This document shows positions 24,900 through 37,774 of a stretch of DNA of 64,000 nucleotides, piece after piece. The notes under the pieces were generated by a model. That model was not told the origin of the DNA, did no database searches, and was given only the letters and a program-made list of their open reading frames with translations. The stretch spans positions 35,553,501-35,617,500 of the forward strand of contig NC_079878.1 in assembly GCF_029227915.1 (NCBI RefSeq), in the 5' to 3' direction. Numbering within the stretch: position 1 is the stretch's first letter; each line of letters starts with the position of its first letter. The position numbers were made by a program, and so were the translations under genes. Origin of the DNA: Hydractinia symbiolongicarpus (taxonomy: Eukaryota > Cnidaria > Hydrozoa > Anthoathecata > Hydractiniidae).

Positions 24900-27800
24900 A
24901 AACTCTACCACAGCGCCCAGTGTAATCGTTGAGATACAGCAAGCATGTCAAAATAAGAAGAATGTTATTTTTCAGAGTCCAATTGTGTCATTTATCTCAT
25001 TTATAAAGTCAAAGTCCAAAATCACTTCAATTAAGTCCCACAGTGAATCTCTTCACTGTTAAAAGCGATGCAAGCGAGTAATGTCAGAAAAATATGGCTT
25101 AATACATGTTGGTACGAATATGTAACGCAACCGTTGTAGCTTAAACGGACTGATACCGTTAGAAATTCAATGAAATACAGGTTATGTAACTGTGTCTTCT
25201 TCCCCAGCGCGCGCTAACGGCTAGGATTGGCCCCACAGTAAAATATGACTTATTTATCTAAAGGTTTAAATAAAGCACGACCACAGCGCCCAGTGTAATC
25301 GCTGAGTTCCAGCAATCAAGTCAAGTTAAGAATAAAGTTATTTCTTGGAGTACACTTGCCTCATATGTTACATTCACAAGGTCAAAGTCCAAAATCAGTT
25401 CAATTAAGTCCCACAGTCAATGGTTTCACTGGTAAAAGCGATGCAACCTAGTAATATCAGAAACATATCGCTAAATACATGTTGGTACCAATATGTGACG
25501 CAACCGTTGAAACGTAAACGGACTGATACCGTTAGAAAGTCAATGAAATGTAGTTTTGGAAACCGTCTCTATTTTCTCAGCGCGCGCAAACAGCTAGGAT
25601 TTGTCCCACAGTAACAAATGACCTTTTTATCTAAATTTTTTAATGAAACTCTACCACAGCGCCCAGTGTAATCGCTGAGATACAGCAATCATGTCAAATT
25701 CAGAAGAATGTTATTTTTTAGAGTCCAATTGTGTCATTTATCTCATTTATAAAGTCAAACTCCAAAATCAGTTCAATTAAGTCTCACAGTCAATCGTTTC
25801 ACTGTTAAAAGCGGTGCAAGCTAGTAATGTCAGAAAAACATCGCTAAATACATGTTGGTACGAATATGTGGCGCAAGCGTTGTACCTGAAACGGACTGAT
25901 ACCGTTAGAAAGTCAATGAAATGTAGGTTATGTAACTGTGTCTTCTTCCCCAGCGCGCGCTAACGGCTAGGATTGGCCCCACAGTAAAATATGACTTATT
26001 TATCTAAAGGTTTAAATAAAGCGCGACCACAGCGCCCAGTGTAATCGCTGAGTTCCAGCAATCAAGTCAAGTTAAGAATAAAGTTATTTCTTGGAGTACA
26101 CTTGCCTCATTTGTTACATTCACAAGGTCAAAGTCCAAAATCAGTTCAATTAAGTCCCACAGTCAATGGTTTCACTGGTAAAAGCGATGCAACCTAGTAA
26201 TATCAGAAACATATCGCTAAATACATGTTGGTACCAATATGTGACGCAACCGTTGAAACTCAAACGGACTGATACCGTTAGAAAGTCAATGAAATGTAGT
26301 TTTGGAAACCGTCTCTATTTTCTCAGCGCGCGCTAACAGCTAGGATTGGTCTCACAGTAACAAATGACCTTTTTATCTAAATTTTTTAATGAAACTCTAC
26401 CACAGCGCCCAGTGTAATCGCTGAGATACAGCAATCATGTCAAATTCAGAAGAATGTTATTTTTTAGAGTCCAATTGTGTCATTTATCTCATTTATAAAG
26501 TCAAACTCCAAAATCAGTTCAATTAAGTCTCACAGTCAATCGTTTCACTGTTAAAAGAGGTGCAAGCTAGTAATGTCAGAAAAACATCGCTAAATACATG
26601 TTGGTACGAATATGTGGCGCAAGCGTTGTACCTGAAACGGACTGATACCGTTAGAAAGTCAATGAAATGTAGTTTTTGAAACTGTCTCTATTTTCTAAGC
26701 GAGCGCAAACGGCTAGGATTGGTCCCACTGTAACAAATCACTTATTTATCCAAATTGTTAAACAAAGCGCTGCCACAGCGCCCAGTGTAATCGCTGAGAT
26801 ACAGCAATCATGTCAAATTAAGAAGAATGTTATTTTTTAGAGTCCAATTGTGTCATTTATCTCATTTATAAATTCAAACTCCAAAATCAGTTCAATTAAG
26901 TCTCACAGTCAATTGTTTCACTGTTAAAAGCGGTGCAAGCTAGTAATGTCAGAAAAACATCGCTAAATACATGTTGGTACGAATATGTGGCGCAAGCGTT
27001 GTACCTGAAACGGACTGATACAGTTAAAAAGTCAATGAAATGTAGTTTTTGAAACTGTCTCTATTTTCACGGGGCGACCTAACGGCTAGGATTTCTCTCA
27101 CAATAAGAAATGACTTATTTATCTAAATTTTTAAATAAAGCGTTACCACAGCGCCCAGTGTAATCGCTGAGTTCCAGCAATCAAGTAAAGTTAAGAATAA
27201 AGTTATTTCTTGGAGTACACTTGCCTCATTTGTTACAATCACAAGGTCAAAGTCCAAAATCAGTTCAATTAAGTCCCGCAGTCAATGGTTTCACTGGTAA
27301 AATCGATGCAACCTAGTAATATCAGAAACATATCGCTAAATACATGTTGGTACGAATATGAGACGCAAGCGTTGTACCTGATACGGACTGATACCGTTAG
27401 AAAGTCAATGAAATGTAGTTATGGAAACTGTCTCTATTTTCTCACCGCGCTAACGGCTAGGATTGGTCCCACAGTAACAAATGATTTATTTATCTAAATT
27501 TTTAAATGAAACGTTACCACAGCACCCAGTGTAATCGCGGAGATACAGCAATCATGTCAAATTAAGAAGAATGTTATTTTTTAGAGTCCAATTGTGTCAT
27601 TTATCTCATTTATAAAGTCAAACTCCAAAATCAGTTCAATTAAGTCTCACAGTCAATCGTTTCACTGTTAAAAGCGGTGCAAGCTAGTAATGTCAGAAAA
27701 ACATCGCTAAATACATGTTGGTAAGAATATGTGGCGCAAGCGTTGTACCTGAAACGGACTGATACCGTTAAAAAGTCAATGAAATGTAGTTTTGGAAACT

Positions 27801-30800
27801 GTCTCTATTTTCACGGGGCGAGCTAACGGCTAGGATTTCTGTCACAATAAGAAATGACTTATTTATCTAAATTTTTAAATAAAGCGTTACCACAGCGCCT
27901 AGTGTAATCGCTGAGTTCCAGCAATCAAGTGAAGTTAAGAAAAAAGTTATTTCATGGAGTACACTTGCCTCATTTGTTACATTCACAAGGTCAAAGTCCA
28001 AAATCAGTTCAATTAAGTCCCGCAGTCAATGGTTTCACTGGTAAAATCGATGCAACCTAGTAATATCAGAAACATATCGCTAAATACATGTTGGTACGAA
28101 TATGAGACGCAAGCGTTGTACCTGAAACGGACTGATACCGTTAGAAAGTCAATGAAATGTAGTTTTGGAAACCGTCTCTATTTTCTCAGCGCGCGATAAC
28201 AGCTAGGATTGGTCCCAAAGTAACAAATGACTTATTTATCTAAATTTTTAAATGAAACTCTACCACAGCGCCCAGTGTAATCGTTGAGATACAGCAAGCA
28301 TGTCAAAATAAGAAGAATGTTATTTTTCAGAGTCCAATTGTGTCATTTATCTCATTTATAAAGTCAAAGTCCAAAATCACTTCAATTAAGTCCCACAGTG
28401 AATCTCTTCACTGTTAAAAGCGATGCAAGCGAGTAATGTCAGAAAAATATGGCTTAATACATGTTGGTACGAATATGTAACGCAACCGTTGTAGCTTAAA
28501 CGGACTGATACCGTTAGAAATTCAATGAAATACAGGTTATGTAACTGTGTCTTCTTCCCCAGCGCGCGCTAACGGCTAGGATTGGCCCCACAGTAAAATA
28601 TGACTTATTTATCTAAAGGTTTAAATAAAGCACGACCACAGCGCCCAGTGTAATCGCTGAGTTCCAGCAATCAAGTCAAGTTAAGAATAAAGTTATTTCT
28701 TGGAGTACACTTGCCTCATATGTTACATTCACAAGGTCAAAGTCCAAAATCAGTTCAATTAAGTCCCACAGTCAATGGTTTCACTGGTAAAAGCGATGCA
28801 ACCTAGTAATATCAGAAACATATCGCTAAATACATGTTGGTACCAATATGTGACGCAACCGTTGAAACGTAAACGGACTGATACCGTTAGAAAGTCAATG
28901 AAATGTAGTTTTGGAAACCGTCTCTATTTTCTCAGCGCGCGCAAACAGCTAGGATTTGTCCCACAGTAACAAATGACCTTTTTATCTAAATTTTTTAATG
29001 AAACTCTACCACAGCGCCCAGTGTAATCGCTGAGATACAGCAATCATGTCAAATTCAGAAGAATGTTATTTTTTAGAGTCCAATTGTGTCATTTATCTCA
29101 TTTATAAAGTCAAACTCCAAAATCAGTTCAATTAAGTCTCACAGTCAATCGTTTCACTGTTAAAAGCGGTGCAAGCTAGTAATGTCAGAAAAACATCGCT
29201 AAATACATGTTGGTACGAATATGTGGCGCAAGCGTTGTACCTGAAACGGACTGATACCGTTAGAAAGTCAATGAAATGTAGGTTATGTAACTGTGTCTTC
29301 TTCCCCAGCGCGCGCTAACGGCTAGGATTGGCCCCACAGTAAAATATGACTTATTTATCTAAAGGTTTAAATAAAGCGCGACCACAGCGCCCAGTGTAAT
29401 CGCTGAGTTCCAGCAATCAAGTCAAGTTAAGAATAAAGTTATTTCTTGGAGTACACTTGCCTCATTTGTTACATTCACAAGGTCAAAGTCCAAAATCAGT
29501 TCAATTAAGTCCCACAGTCAATGGTTTCACTGGTAAAAGCGATGCAACCTAGTAATATCAGAAACATATCGCTAAATACATGTTGGTACCAATATGTGAC
29601 GCAACCGTTGAAACTCAAACGGACTGATACCGTTAGAAAGTCAATGAAATGTAGTTTTGGAAACCGTCTCTATTTTCTCAGCGCGCGCTAACAGCTAGGA
29701 TTGGTCTCACAGTAACAAATGACCTTTTTATCTAAATTTTTTAATGAAACTCTACCACAGCGCCCAGTGTAATCGCTGAGATACAGCAATCATGTCAAAT
29801 TCAGAAGAATGTTATTTTTTAGAGTCCAATTGTGTCATTTATCTCATTTATAAAGTCAAACTCCAAAATCAGTTCAATTAAGTCTCACAGTCAATCGTTT
29901 CACTGTTAAAAGAGGTGCAAGCTAGTAATGTCAGAAAAACATCGCTAAATACATGTTGGTACGAATATGTGGCGCAAGCGTTGTACCTGAAACGGACTGA
30001 TACCGTTAGAAAGTCAATGAAATGTAGTTTTTGAAACTGTCTCTATTTTCTAAGCGAGCGCAAACGGCTAGGATTGGTCCCACTGTAACAAATCACTTAT
30101 TTATCCAAATTGTTAAACAAAGCGCTGCCACAGCGCCCAGTGTAATCGCTGAGATACAGCAATCATGTCAAATTAAGAAGAATGTTATTTTTTAGAGTCC
30201 AATTGTGTCATTTATCTCATTTATAAATTCAAACTCCAAAATCAGTTCAATTAAGTCTCACAGTCAATTGTTTCACTGTTAAAAGCGGTGCAAGCTAGTA
30301 ATGTCAGAAAAACATCGCTAAATACATGTTGGTACGAATATGTGGCGCAAGCGTTGTACCTGAAACGGACTGATACAGTTAAAAAGTCAATGAAATGTAG
30401 TTTTTGAAACTGTCTCTATTTTCACGGGGCGACCTAACGGCTAGGATTTCTCTCACAATAAGAAATGACTTATTTATCTAAATTTTTAAATAAAGCGTTA
30501 CCACAGCGCCCAGTGTAATCGCTGAGTTCCAGCAATCAAGTAAAGTTAAGAATAAAGTTATTTCTTGGAGTACACTTGCCTCATTTGTTACAATCACAAG
30601 GTCAAAGTCCAAAATCAGTTCAATTAAGTCCCGCAGTCAATGGTTTCACTGGTAAAATCGATGCAACCTAGTAATATCAGAAACATATCGCTAAATACAT
30701 GTTGGTACGAATATGAGACGCAAGCGTTGTACCTGATACGGACTGATACCGTTAGAAAGTCAATGAAATGTAGTTATGGAAACTGTCTCTATTTTCTCAC

Positions 30801-31697
30801 CGCGCTAACGGCTAGGATTGGTCCCACAGTAACAAATGATTTATTTATCTAAATTTTTAAATGAAACGTTACCACAGCACCCAGTGTAATCGCGGAGATA
30901 CAGCAATCATGTCAAATTAAGAAGAATGTTATTTTTTAGAGTCCAATTGTGTCATTTATCTCATTTATAAAGTCAAACTCCAAAATCAGTTCAATTAAGT
31001 CTCACAGTCAATCGTTTCACTGTTAAAAGCGGTGCAAGCTAGTAATGTCAGAAAAACATCGCTAAATACATGTTGGTAAGAATATGTGGCGCAAGCGTTG
31101 TACCTGAAACGGACTGATACCGTTAAAAAGTCAATGAAATGTAGTTTTGGAAACTGTCTCTATTTTCACGGGGCGAGCTAACGGCTAGGATTTCTGTCAC
31201 AATAAGAAATGACTTATTTATCTAAATTTTTAAATAAAGCGTTACCACAGCGCCTAGTGTAATCGCTGAGTTCCAGCAATCAAGTGAAGTTAAGAAAAAA
31301 GTTATTTCATGGAGTACACTTGCCTCATTTGTTACATTCACAAGGTCAAAGTCCAAAATCAGTTCAATTAAGTCCCGCAGTCAATGGTTTCACTGGTAAA
31401 ATCGATGCAACCTAGTAATATCAGAAACATATCGCTAAATACATGTTGGTACGAATATGAGACGCAAGCGTTGTACCTGAAACGGACTGATACCGTTAGA
31501 AAGTCAATGAAATGTAGTTTTGGAAACCGTCTCTATTTTCTCAGCGCGCGATAACAGCTAGGATTGGTCCCAAAGTAACAAATGACTTATTTATCTAAAT
31601 TTTTAAATGAAACGCTACCACAGCACCCAGTGTAATCGCGGAGATACAGCAATCATGTCAAATTAAAAAGAATGTTATTTTTTAGAGTCCAATTGTC
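24900..31697 (+). repeat. Array domain 3: two adjacent 9-mers of 3355 bp
   Basis: Copy 1 runs from about 24900 to 28254 and copy 2 from 28255 to about 31609. Anchors: 24988, 25361, 25734, 26107, 26480, 26853, 27226, 27597, 27970, then each plus 3355 (28343, 28716, 29089, 29462, 29835, 30208, 30581, 30952, 31325). Private variants are duplicated exactly: CTCATATGTTAC (about 25362/28717), GAAATACAGG (about 25172/28527), GTTACAATCACAAGG (about 27232/30587), TTATGGAAAC (about 27419/30774), and the 371 bp monomer at 27226/30581. In the stretches I compared I saw no differences. Flanks differ on both sides: TAACTTTTTAAATG against TAAATTTTTAAATG on the left, and GAAACTCTACC against GAAACGCTACC on the right. 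Confidence 0.93.
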
Positions 31698-32465
31698 TCA
31701 TTTATCTCATTTATAAAGTCAAAGCCCACAAACAGTTCAATTAAGTCTCACAGTCAATCGTTTCACTGTTAAAAGCGATCCAAGCTAGTAATGTCAGAAG
31801 AATATTGCTAAATACATGTTGGTACGAATATGAAACGCAAGCATTGTACTTGAAACGGACTGATACCGTGAGAAAGTCAATGAAATGTAGTTTTGGAAAC
31901 TGTCTCTCTTTTATAGGCGCGCGCTAACGGCTAGGATTGATCCCACATTAACAAATGACTTATTTATCTAAATTTTTAAATGAATTGCTACCACAGCGCC
32001 CAGTGTAATCGCTGAGATACAGCAATCATGTCAAATTAAGAAGAATGTTAATTTTTAGAGAACAATTGTGTCATTTATCTCATTTATAAAGTCAAAGTCC
32101 AAAATCAGTTCTATTAAGTCTCACAGTCAATCGTTTCACTGTTAAAAGCGATGCAAGCTAGTAATGTCAGAAAAATATCGCTAAATCCATGTTGGTACAA
32201 ATATGAGACGCAAGCGTTGTACCTGAAACGGAATGATACCGTTAGAAAGTCAATGAAATGTAGTTTTGGAAACTGTCTCCATTTTCTCAGCGCGCGCTAA
32301 CGGCTAGGATTGGTCCCACAATATCAAATGACTTATTTATCTAAATTTTTAAATGAAGTGCTACTACTTATCTAAATTTTTAATTATAGCGCTACCACAG
32401 CGCCCAATTTAATCGCTGAGTTCCAGCAATCAAATCAAATTAAGAAGAATTTTATTTCATGGAGT

Positions 32466-32847
32466 CCAATTGTGTCATTTATCTCATTTATAAGGTCAAT
32501 GTCCTAAATCAGTTTAATTAAGTCCCACATTCAATCGCTTCACGGTTAAAAGCGTTGCAACCTAGTAATGTCAGAAGAACATTGCTTAATACATGTTGGT
32601 ACGAATATGTGACGCAACCGTTGTTACTCAAACGGACTGATACTGTTAGAAAGTCCATGAAATGTAGTTTTTAAATCTGTCTCTATTTCTTCAGCGGGCG
32701 CTAACGGCTAGGATTGGTCCCACAGTACAAATTGACTTAATTATCTAAATTTTTAAACAAAGCGCTGCCACAGCGCCCTGTGTAACTGCTAAGTTCCAGT
32801 AATCAAGTCAAATTAGGAAGAATGTTATTTTTTGGAGTCCAATTGTG
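32466..32847 (+). repeat. Monomer class with GCCCTGTGTAACTGC tail (type example)
   Basis: This monomer class has GGTCAATGTCC near its start, AATCGCTTCACGGTTAAAAGCG with CGCTT/AAGCG arms, GAAGAACATTGCTTAATAC, TTTTTAAATCTGTCTC, AGCGGGCGC, and the tail GCCCTGTGTAACTGCTAAG in place of GCCCAGTGTAATCGCTGAG. It recurs at 33995, 35515, 36663, 37775, 41494, 44505, 45617, 47108, 48599, 50863 and others. It usually follows the 403 or 366 bp monomer, so these two classes travel as a pair. It is absent before 32 kb. Confidence 0.82.
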
Positions 32848-33591
32848 TCATTTATCTCATTTAAAAAGTCAATGTGCAAAAACAGTTCAATTAAGTCCCA
32901 CAGTCAAAATCTTCACTGTTAAAAGCGATGCAAGCTAGTAATGTCAGAAAAAATCGCCAAATACATGTTGGTACGAATGTGTGACGCAACCATTGTAGCT
33001 TAAAGGGACTGATACAGTTAGAAATTCAATGATATGTAGTTTTGGAAACTGTCTCTCTGTTATAGGAGCGCGCTAACGGCTAGGATTGGTCCCACAGTAA
33101 AAAATGGCTTATTTATCTAAATTTTTATTTAAAGCGCTACCACAGCGCCCAGTGTAATCGCTAAGTTCCAGCAATCAAGTCAAATTAAGAAGAATGTTAC
33201 CTTTTAGAGTCCAATTGTGTCATTTATCTCATTTAAAAAGTCAATGTGCAAAAACAGTTCAATTAAGTCCCACAGTCAAAATCTTCACTGTTAAAAGCGA
33301 TGCAAGCTAGTAATGTCAGAAAATATCGCCAAATACATGTTGGTACGAATGTGTGACGCAACCATTGTAGCTTAAAGGGACTGATACAGTTAGAAATTCA
33401 ATGATATGTAGTTTTGGAAACTGTCTCTCTGTTATAGGAGCGCGCTAACGGCTAGGATTGGTCCCACAGTAAAAAATGGCTTATTTATCTAAATTTTTAT
33501 TTAAAGCGCTACCACAGCGCCCAGTGTAATCGCTAAGTTCCAGCAATCAAGTCAAATTAAGAAGAATGTTACTTTTTAGAGTCCAATTGTG
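32848..33591 (+). repeat. Near-identical adjacent monomer pair inside the 4-mer unit
   Basis: The monomers 32848-33219 and 33220-33591 are nearly the same sequence. Both carry TCATTTAAAAAGTCAATG, CAGTCAAAATCTTCACTG, TTAAAGGGACTGATACAG, AATGATATGTAG and GTTATAGGAGCG. They differ by one base at GAAAAAATCGCC against GAAAATATCGCC and in the CCTTTTAGAG/CTTTTTAGAG tail. Elsewhere in the window neighbouring monomers differ far more. The same pair recurs at 34368/34740 in the next unit, so a single-monomer duplication came before the 4-mer amplification. In the third unit only the left part of one member survives, at 35888. Confidence 0.88.
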
Positions 33592-33850
33592 TCATTTATG
33601 TCATTTATAAAGTCAAAGTCCAAAATCAGTTCAACTAAGTCTCACAGTCAATCGTTTCACTGTTAAAAGCGGTGCAAGCTAGTAATGTCAGAAAAATATC
33701 GCTAAATACATGTTGGTACGAATATGTGACGCAGCCGTTTTAACACAAACAGATTGATACCGATAGTAATTTATGGAAATGTAATTTTTGAAACAGTCTC
33801 TATTTCTTCACGCGCGCTAACGGCTAGGATTGATGCCGCAGTAAAAAATG

Positions 33851-33916
33851 ACTTATTTATCTAAATTTTTAAATGAAGTGCTACTACTTATCTAAATTTT
33901 TAATTATAGCGCTACC
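33851..33916 (+). repeat. 31 bp internal tandem duplication within a monomer (type example)
   Basis: The segment 33851-33885 (ACTTATTTATCTAAATTT onward) is followed directly by a second, slightly diverged version at 33886-33916 (ACTTATCTAAATTTTTAA onward). This raises the monomer to 403-404 bp. The same double segment occurs at 32331-32396, 35371-35436, 36519-36584, 37631-37696, 41350-41415, 44361-44426, 45473-45538 and 50719-50784, nine sites in all. The duplicated piece precedes the CGCTACCACAGCG hairpin box. Eight of the nine carry the CACGCGC...GATTGATGCCGCA form just upstream. The site at 32331 instead has an ordinary GGATTGGTCCCACAATATC left side, which marks a chimeric monomer. Confidence 0.93.
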
Positions 33917-36900
33917 ACAGCGCCCAATTTAATCGCTGAGTTCCAGCAATCAAATCAAATTAAGAAGAATTTTATTTCATGGAGTCCAATTGTGTCATTT
34001 ATCTCATTTATAAGGTCAATGTCCAAAATCAGTTTAATTAAGTCCCACATTCAATCGCTTCACGGTTAAAAGCGTTGCAACCTAGTAATGTCAGAAGAAC
34101 ATTGCTTAATACATGTTGGTACGAATATGTGACGCAACCGTTGTTACTCAAACGGACTGATACTGTTAGAAAGTCCATGAAATGTAGTTTTTAAATCTGT
34201 CTCTATTTCTTCAGCGGGCGCTAACGGCTAGGATTGGTCCCACAGTACAAATTGACTTAATTATCTAAATTTTTAAACAAAGCGCTGCCACAGCGCCCTG
34301 TGTAACTGCTAAGTTCCAGTAATCAAGTCAAATTAGGAAGAATGTTATTTTTTGGAGTCCAATTGTGTCATTTATCTCATTTAAAAAGTCAATGTGCAAA
34401 AACAGTTCAATTAAGTCCCACAGTCAAAATCTTCACTGTTAAAAGCGATGCAAGCTAGTAATGTCAGAAAAAATCGCCAAATACATGTTGGTACGAATGT
34501 GTGACGCAACCATTGTAGCTTAAAGGGACTGATACAGTTAGAAATTCAATGATATGTAGTTTTGGAAACTGTCTCTCTGTTATAGGAGCGCGCTAACGGC
34601 TAGGATTGGTCCCACAGTAAAAAATGGCTTATTTATCTAAATTTTTATTTAAAGCGCTACCACAGCGCCCAGTGTAATCGCTAAGTTCCAGCAATCAAGT
34701 CAAATTAAGAAGAATGTTACCTTTTAGAGTCCAATTGTGTCATTTATCTCATTTAAAAAGTCAATGTGCAAAAACAGTTCAATTAAGTCCCACAGTCAAA
34801 ATCTTCACTGTTAAAAGCGATGCAAGCTAGTAATGTCAGAAAATATCGCCAAATACATGTTGGTACGAATGTGTGACGCAACCATTGTAGCTTAAAGGGA
34901 CTGATACAGTTAGAAATTCAATGATATGTAGTTTTGGAAACTGTCTCTCTGTTATAGGAGCGCGCTAACGGCTAGGATTGGTCCCACAGTAAAAAATGGC
35001 TTATTTATCTAAATTTTTATTTAAAGCGCTACCACAGCGCCCAGTGTAATCGCTAAGTTCCAGCAATCAAGTCAAATTAAGAAGAATGTTACTTTTTAGA
35101 GTCCAATTGTGTCATTTATGTCATTTATAAAGTCAAAGTCCAAAATCAGTTCAACTAAGTCTCACAGTCAATCGTTTCACTGTTAAAAGCGGTGCAAGCT
35201 AGTAATGTCAGAAAAATATCGCTAAATACATGTTGGTACGAATATGTGACGCAGCCGTTTTAACACAAACAGATTGATACCGATAGTAATTTATGGAAAT
35301 GTAATTTTTGAAACAGTCTCTATTTCTTCACGCGCGCTAACGGCTAGGATTGATGCCGCAGTAAAAAATGACTTATTTATCTAAATTTTTAAATGAAGTG
35401 CTACTACTTATCTAAATTTTTAATTATAGCGCTACCACAGCGCCCAATTTAATCGCTGAGTTCCAGCAATCAAATCAAATTAAGAAGAATTTTATTTCAT
35501 GGAGTCCAATTGTGTCATTTATCTCATTTATAAGGTCAATGTCCAAAATCAGTTTAATTAAGTCCCACATTCAATCGCTTCACGGTTAAAAGCGTTGCAA
35601 CCTAGTAATGTCAGAAGAACATTGCTTAATACATGTTGGTACGAATATGTGACGCAACCGTTGTTACTCAAACGGACTGATACTGTTAGAAAGTCCATGA
35701 AATGTAGTTTTTAAATCTGTCTCTATTTCTTCAGCGGGCGCTAACGGCTAGGATTGGTCCCACAGTACAAATTGACTTAATTATCTAAGTTTTTAAACAA
35801 AGCGCTGCCACAGCGCCCTGTGTAACTGCTAAGTTCCAGTAATCAAGTCAAATTAGGAAGAATGTTATTTTTTGGAGTCCAATTGTGTCATTTATCTCAT
35901 TTAAAAAGTCAATGTGCAAAAACAGTTCAATTAAGTCCCACAGTCAAAATCTTCACTGTTAAAAGCGATGCAAGCTAGTAATGCCAGAAAAAATCGCCAA
36001 ATACATGTTGGTACGAATGTGTGACGCAACCATTGTAGCTTAAAGGGACTGATACAGTTAGAAATTCAATGATATGTAGTTTTGGAAACTGTCTCTCTGT
36101 TATAGGAGCGCGCTAACGGCTAGGATTGGTCCCACAGTAAAAAATGGCTTATTTATCTAAATTTTTATTTAAAGCGCTACCACAGCGCCCAGTGTAATCG
36201 CTGAGATACAGCAATCATGTCAAAATAAGAAGAATGTTATTTTTTGGAGTCCAATTGTGTCATTTATCTCATTTATAAAGTCAAAGTCCAAAATCAGTTC
36301 AATTAAGTCTCACAGTCACTCGTTTCACTGTTAAAAGCGGTGCAAGCTAGTAATGTCAGAAAAATATCGCTAAATACATGTTGGTACGAATGTGTTATGC
36401 AGCCGTTTTAACTCAAACGGATTGATACCGATAGAAATTTATAGAAATGTAATTTTTGAAACAGTCTCTATTTTTTCACGCGCGCTAACGGCTAGGATTG
36501 ATGCCGCAGTAAAAAATGACTTATTTATCTAAATTTTTAAATGAAGTGCTACTACTTATCTAAATTTTTAATTAAAGCGCTACCACAGCGCCCAATTTAA
36601 TCGCTGAGTTACAGCAATCAAGTCAAATTAAGAAGAATTTTATTTCTTGGAGTCCAATTGTGTCATTTATCTCATTTATAAGGTCAATGTCCAAAATCAG
36701 TTCAATTAAGTCCCACATTCAATCGCTTCACGGTTAAAAGCGTTGCAACCTAGTAATGTCAGAAGAACATTGCTTAATACATGTTGGTACGAATATGTGA
36801 CGCAACCGTGGTTACTCAAACGGACTGATATCGTTAGAAAGTGCATGAAATGTAGTTTTTAAATCTGTCTCAATTTCTTCAGCGGGCGCTAACGGCTAGG

Positions 36901-37408
36901 ATTGGTCCCACAGTACAAATTGACTTAAGTATCTAAATTTTTAAACAAAGCGCTGCCACAGCGCCCTGTGTAACTGCTATGTTCCAGTAATCAAGTCAAA
37001 TTAGGAAGAATGTTATTTTTTGGAGTCCAATTGTGTCATTTATCTCATTTATAAAGTCAAAGTCCAAAATCTGTTCAATTAAGTCTCACAGTCAATGGTT
37101 TCACTGGTAAAAGCGATGCAACCTAGTAATATCAGAAACATATCGCTAAATACATGTTGGTACACATATGTGACGCAACCGTTGTTACTCAAACGGACTG
37201 ATGCCGTTAGAAAGTCCATGAAATGTAGTTTTTAAATCTGTCTCTATTTCTTCAGCGGGCGTTAACGGCTAGGATTGTTCCAACAGTACAAATTGACTTA
37301 ATTATCTAAATTTTTAAACAAAGCGCTGCCACAGCGCCCTGTGTAACTGCTAAGTTCCAGTAATCAAGTCAAATTAGGAAGAATGTTATTTCTTGGAGTC
37401 CATTTGTG

Positions 37409-37774
37409 TCAATTATCTCATTTAAAAAGTCAATGTGCAAAAACAGTTCAATTAAGTCCCACAGTCAAAATCTTCACTGTTAAAAGCGATGCAAGCTAGT
37501 AATGTCAGAAAAATATCGCTAAATACATGTTGGTACGTATATGTAGAAATTTATGGAAATGTAATTTTTGAAACAGTCTCTATTTCTTCACGCGCACTAA
37601 CGGCTAGGATTGATGCCGCAGTAAAAAATGACTTATTTATCTAAATTTTTAAATGAAGTGCTACTACTTATCTAAATTTTTAATTATAGCGCTACCACAG
37701 CGTCCAATTTAATCGCTGAGTTCCAGCAATCAAGTCAAATTAAGAAAAATTTTATTTCTTGGAGTCCAATTGTG
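37409..37774 (+). repeat. 366 bp monomer with 37 bp internal deletion (type example)
   Basis: This monomer reads TACGTATATGT then AGAAATTTATGG at 37536-37555. Sister monomers such as 50460 read TATGTGACGCAGCC...CCGATAGAAATTTATGG there. About 37 bp is missing, including the whole segment between ATGT and AGAAAT. The loss removes the AACGG/CCGTT inverted repeat. The monomer also carries the 31 bp duplication, so its length is 366. The same junction occurs at 41263/41264 and 45386/45387, in the monomers anchored at 41128 and 45251. The monomer at 45251 has TACGAATATG where the other two have TACGTATATG. Confidence 0.9.

Larger units (their letters stand above)
31698..37035 (+). repeat. Array domain 4: 1520 bp 4-mer with a lengthened monomer
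   Basis: Anchors: 31698, 32071, 32475, 32848, 33220, 33592, 33995, 34368, 34740, 35112, 35515, 35888, 36260, 36663. From 32361 the motif CTACTACTTA recurs at 33881 and 35401, exactly 1520 bp apart, and then at 36549 (1148 bp). Each 1520 bp unit is three 372-373 bp monomers plus one of 403 bp. Copy differences are very few: GTCCTAAATC against GTCCAAAATC near 32502, CTAAGTTTTT against CTAAATTTTT near 35786, and ATGCCAG against ATGTCAG near 35983. The third unit keeps its first part and then, after about 36190, jumps to the last monomer, losing one monomer. The monomer at 31698 repeats the 24242 type. Confidence 0.92.

Noticed and set aside
32331-32396. Insertion of a small mobile element in the 403-404 bp monomers
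   Set aside because: The extra 31 bp is a copy of the adjacent monomer sequence, with no terminal inverted repeats or target-site duplication of foreign sequence.
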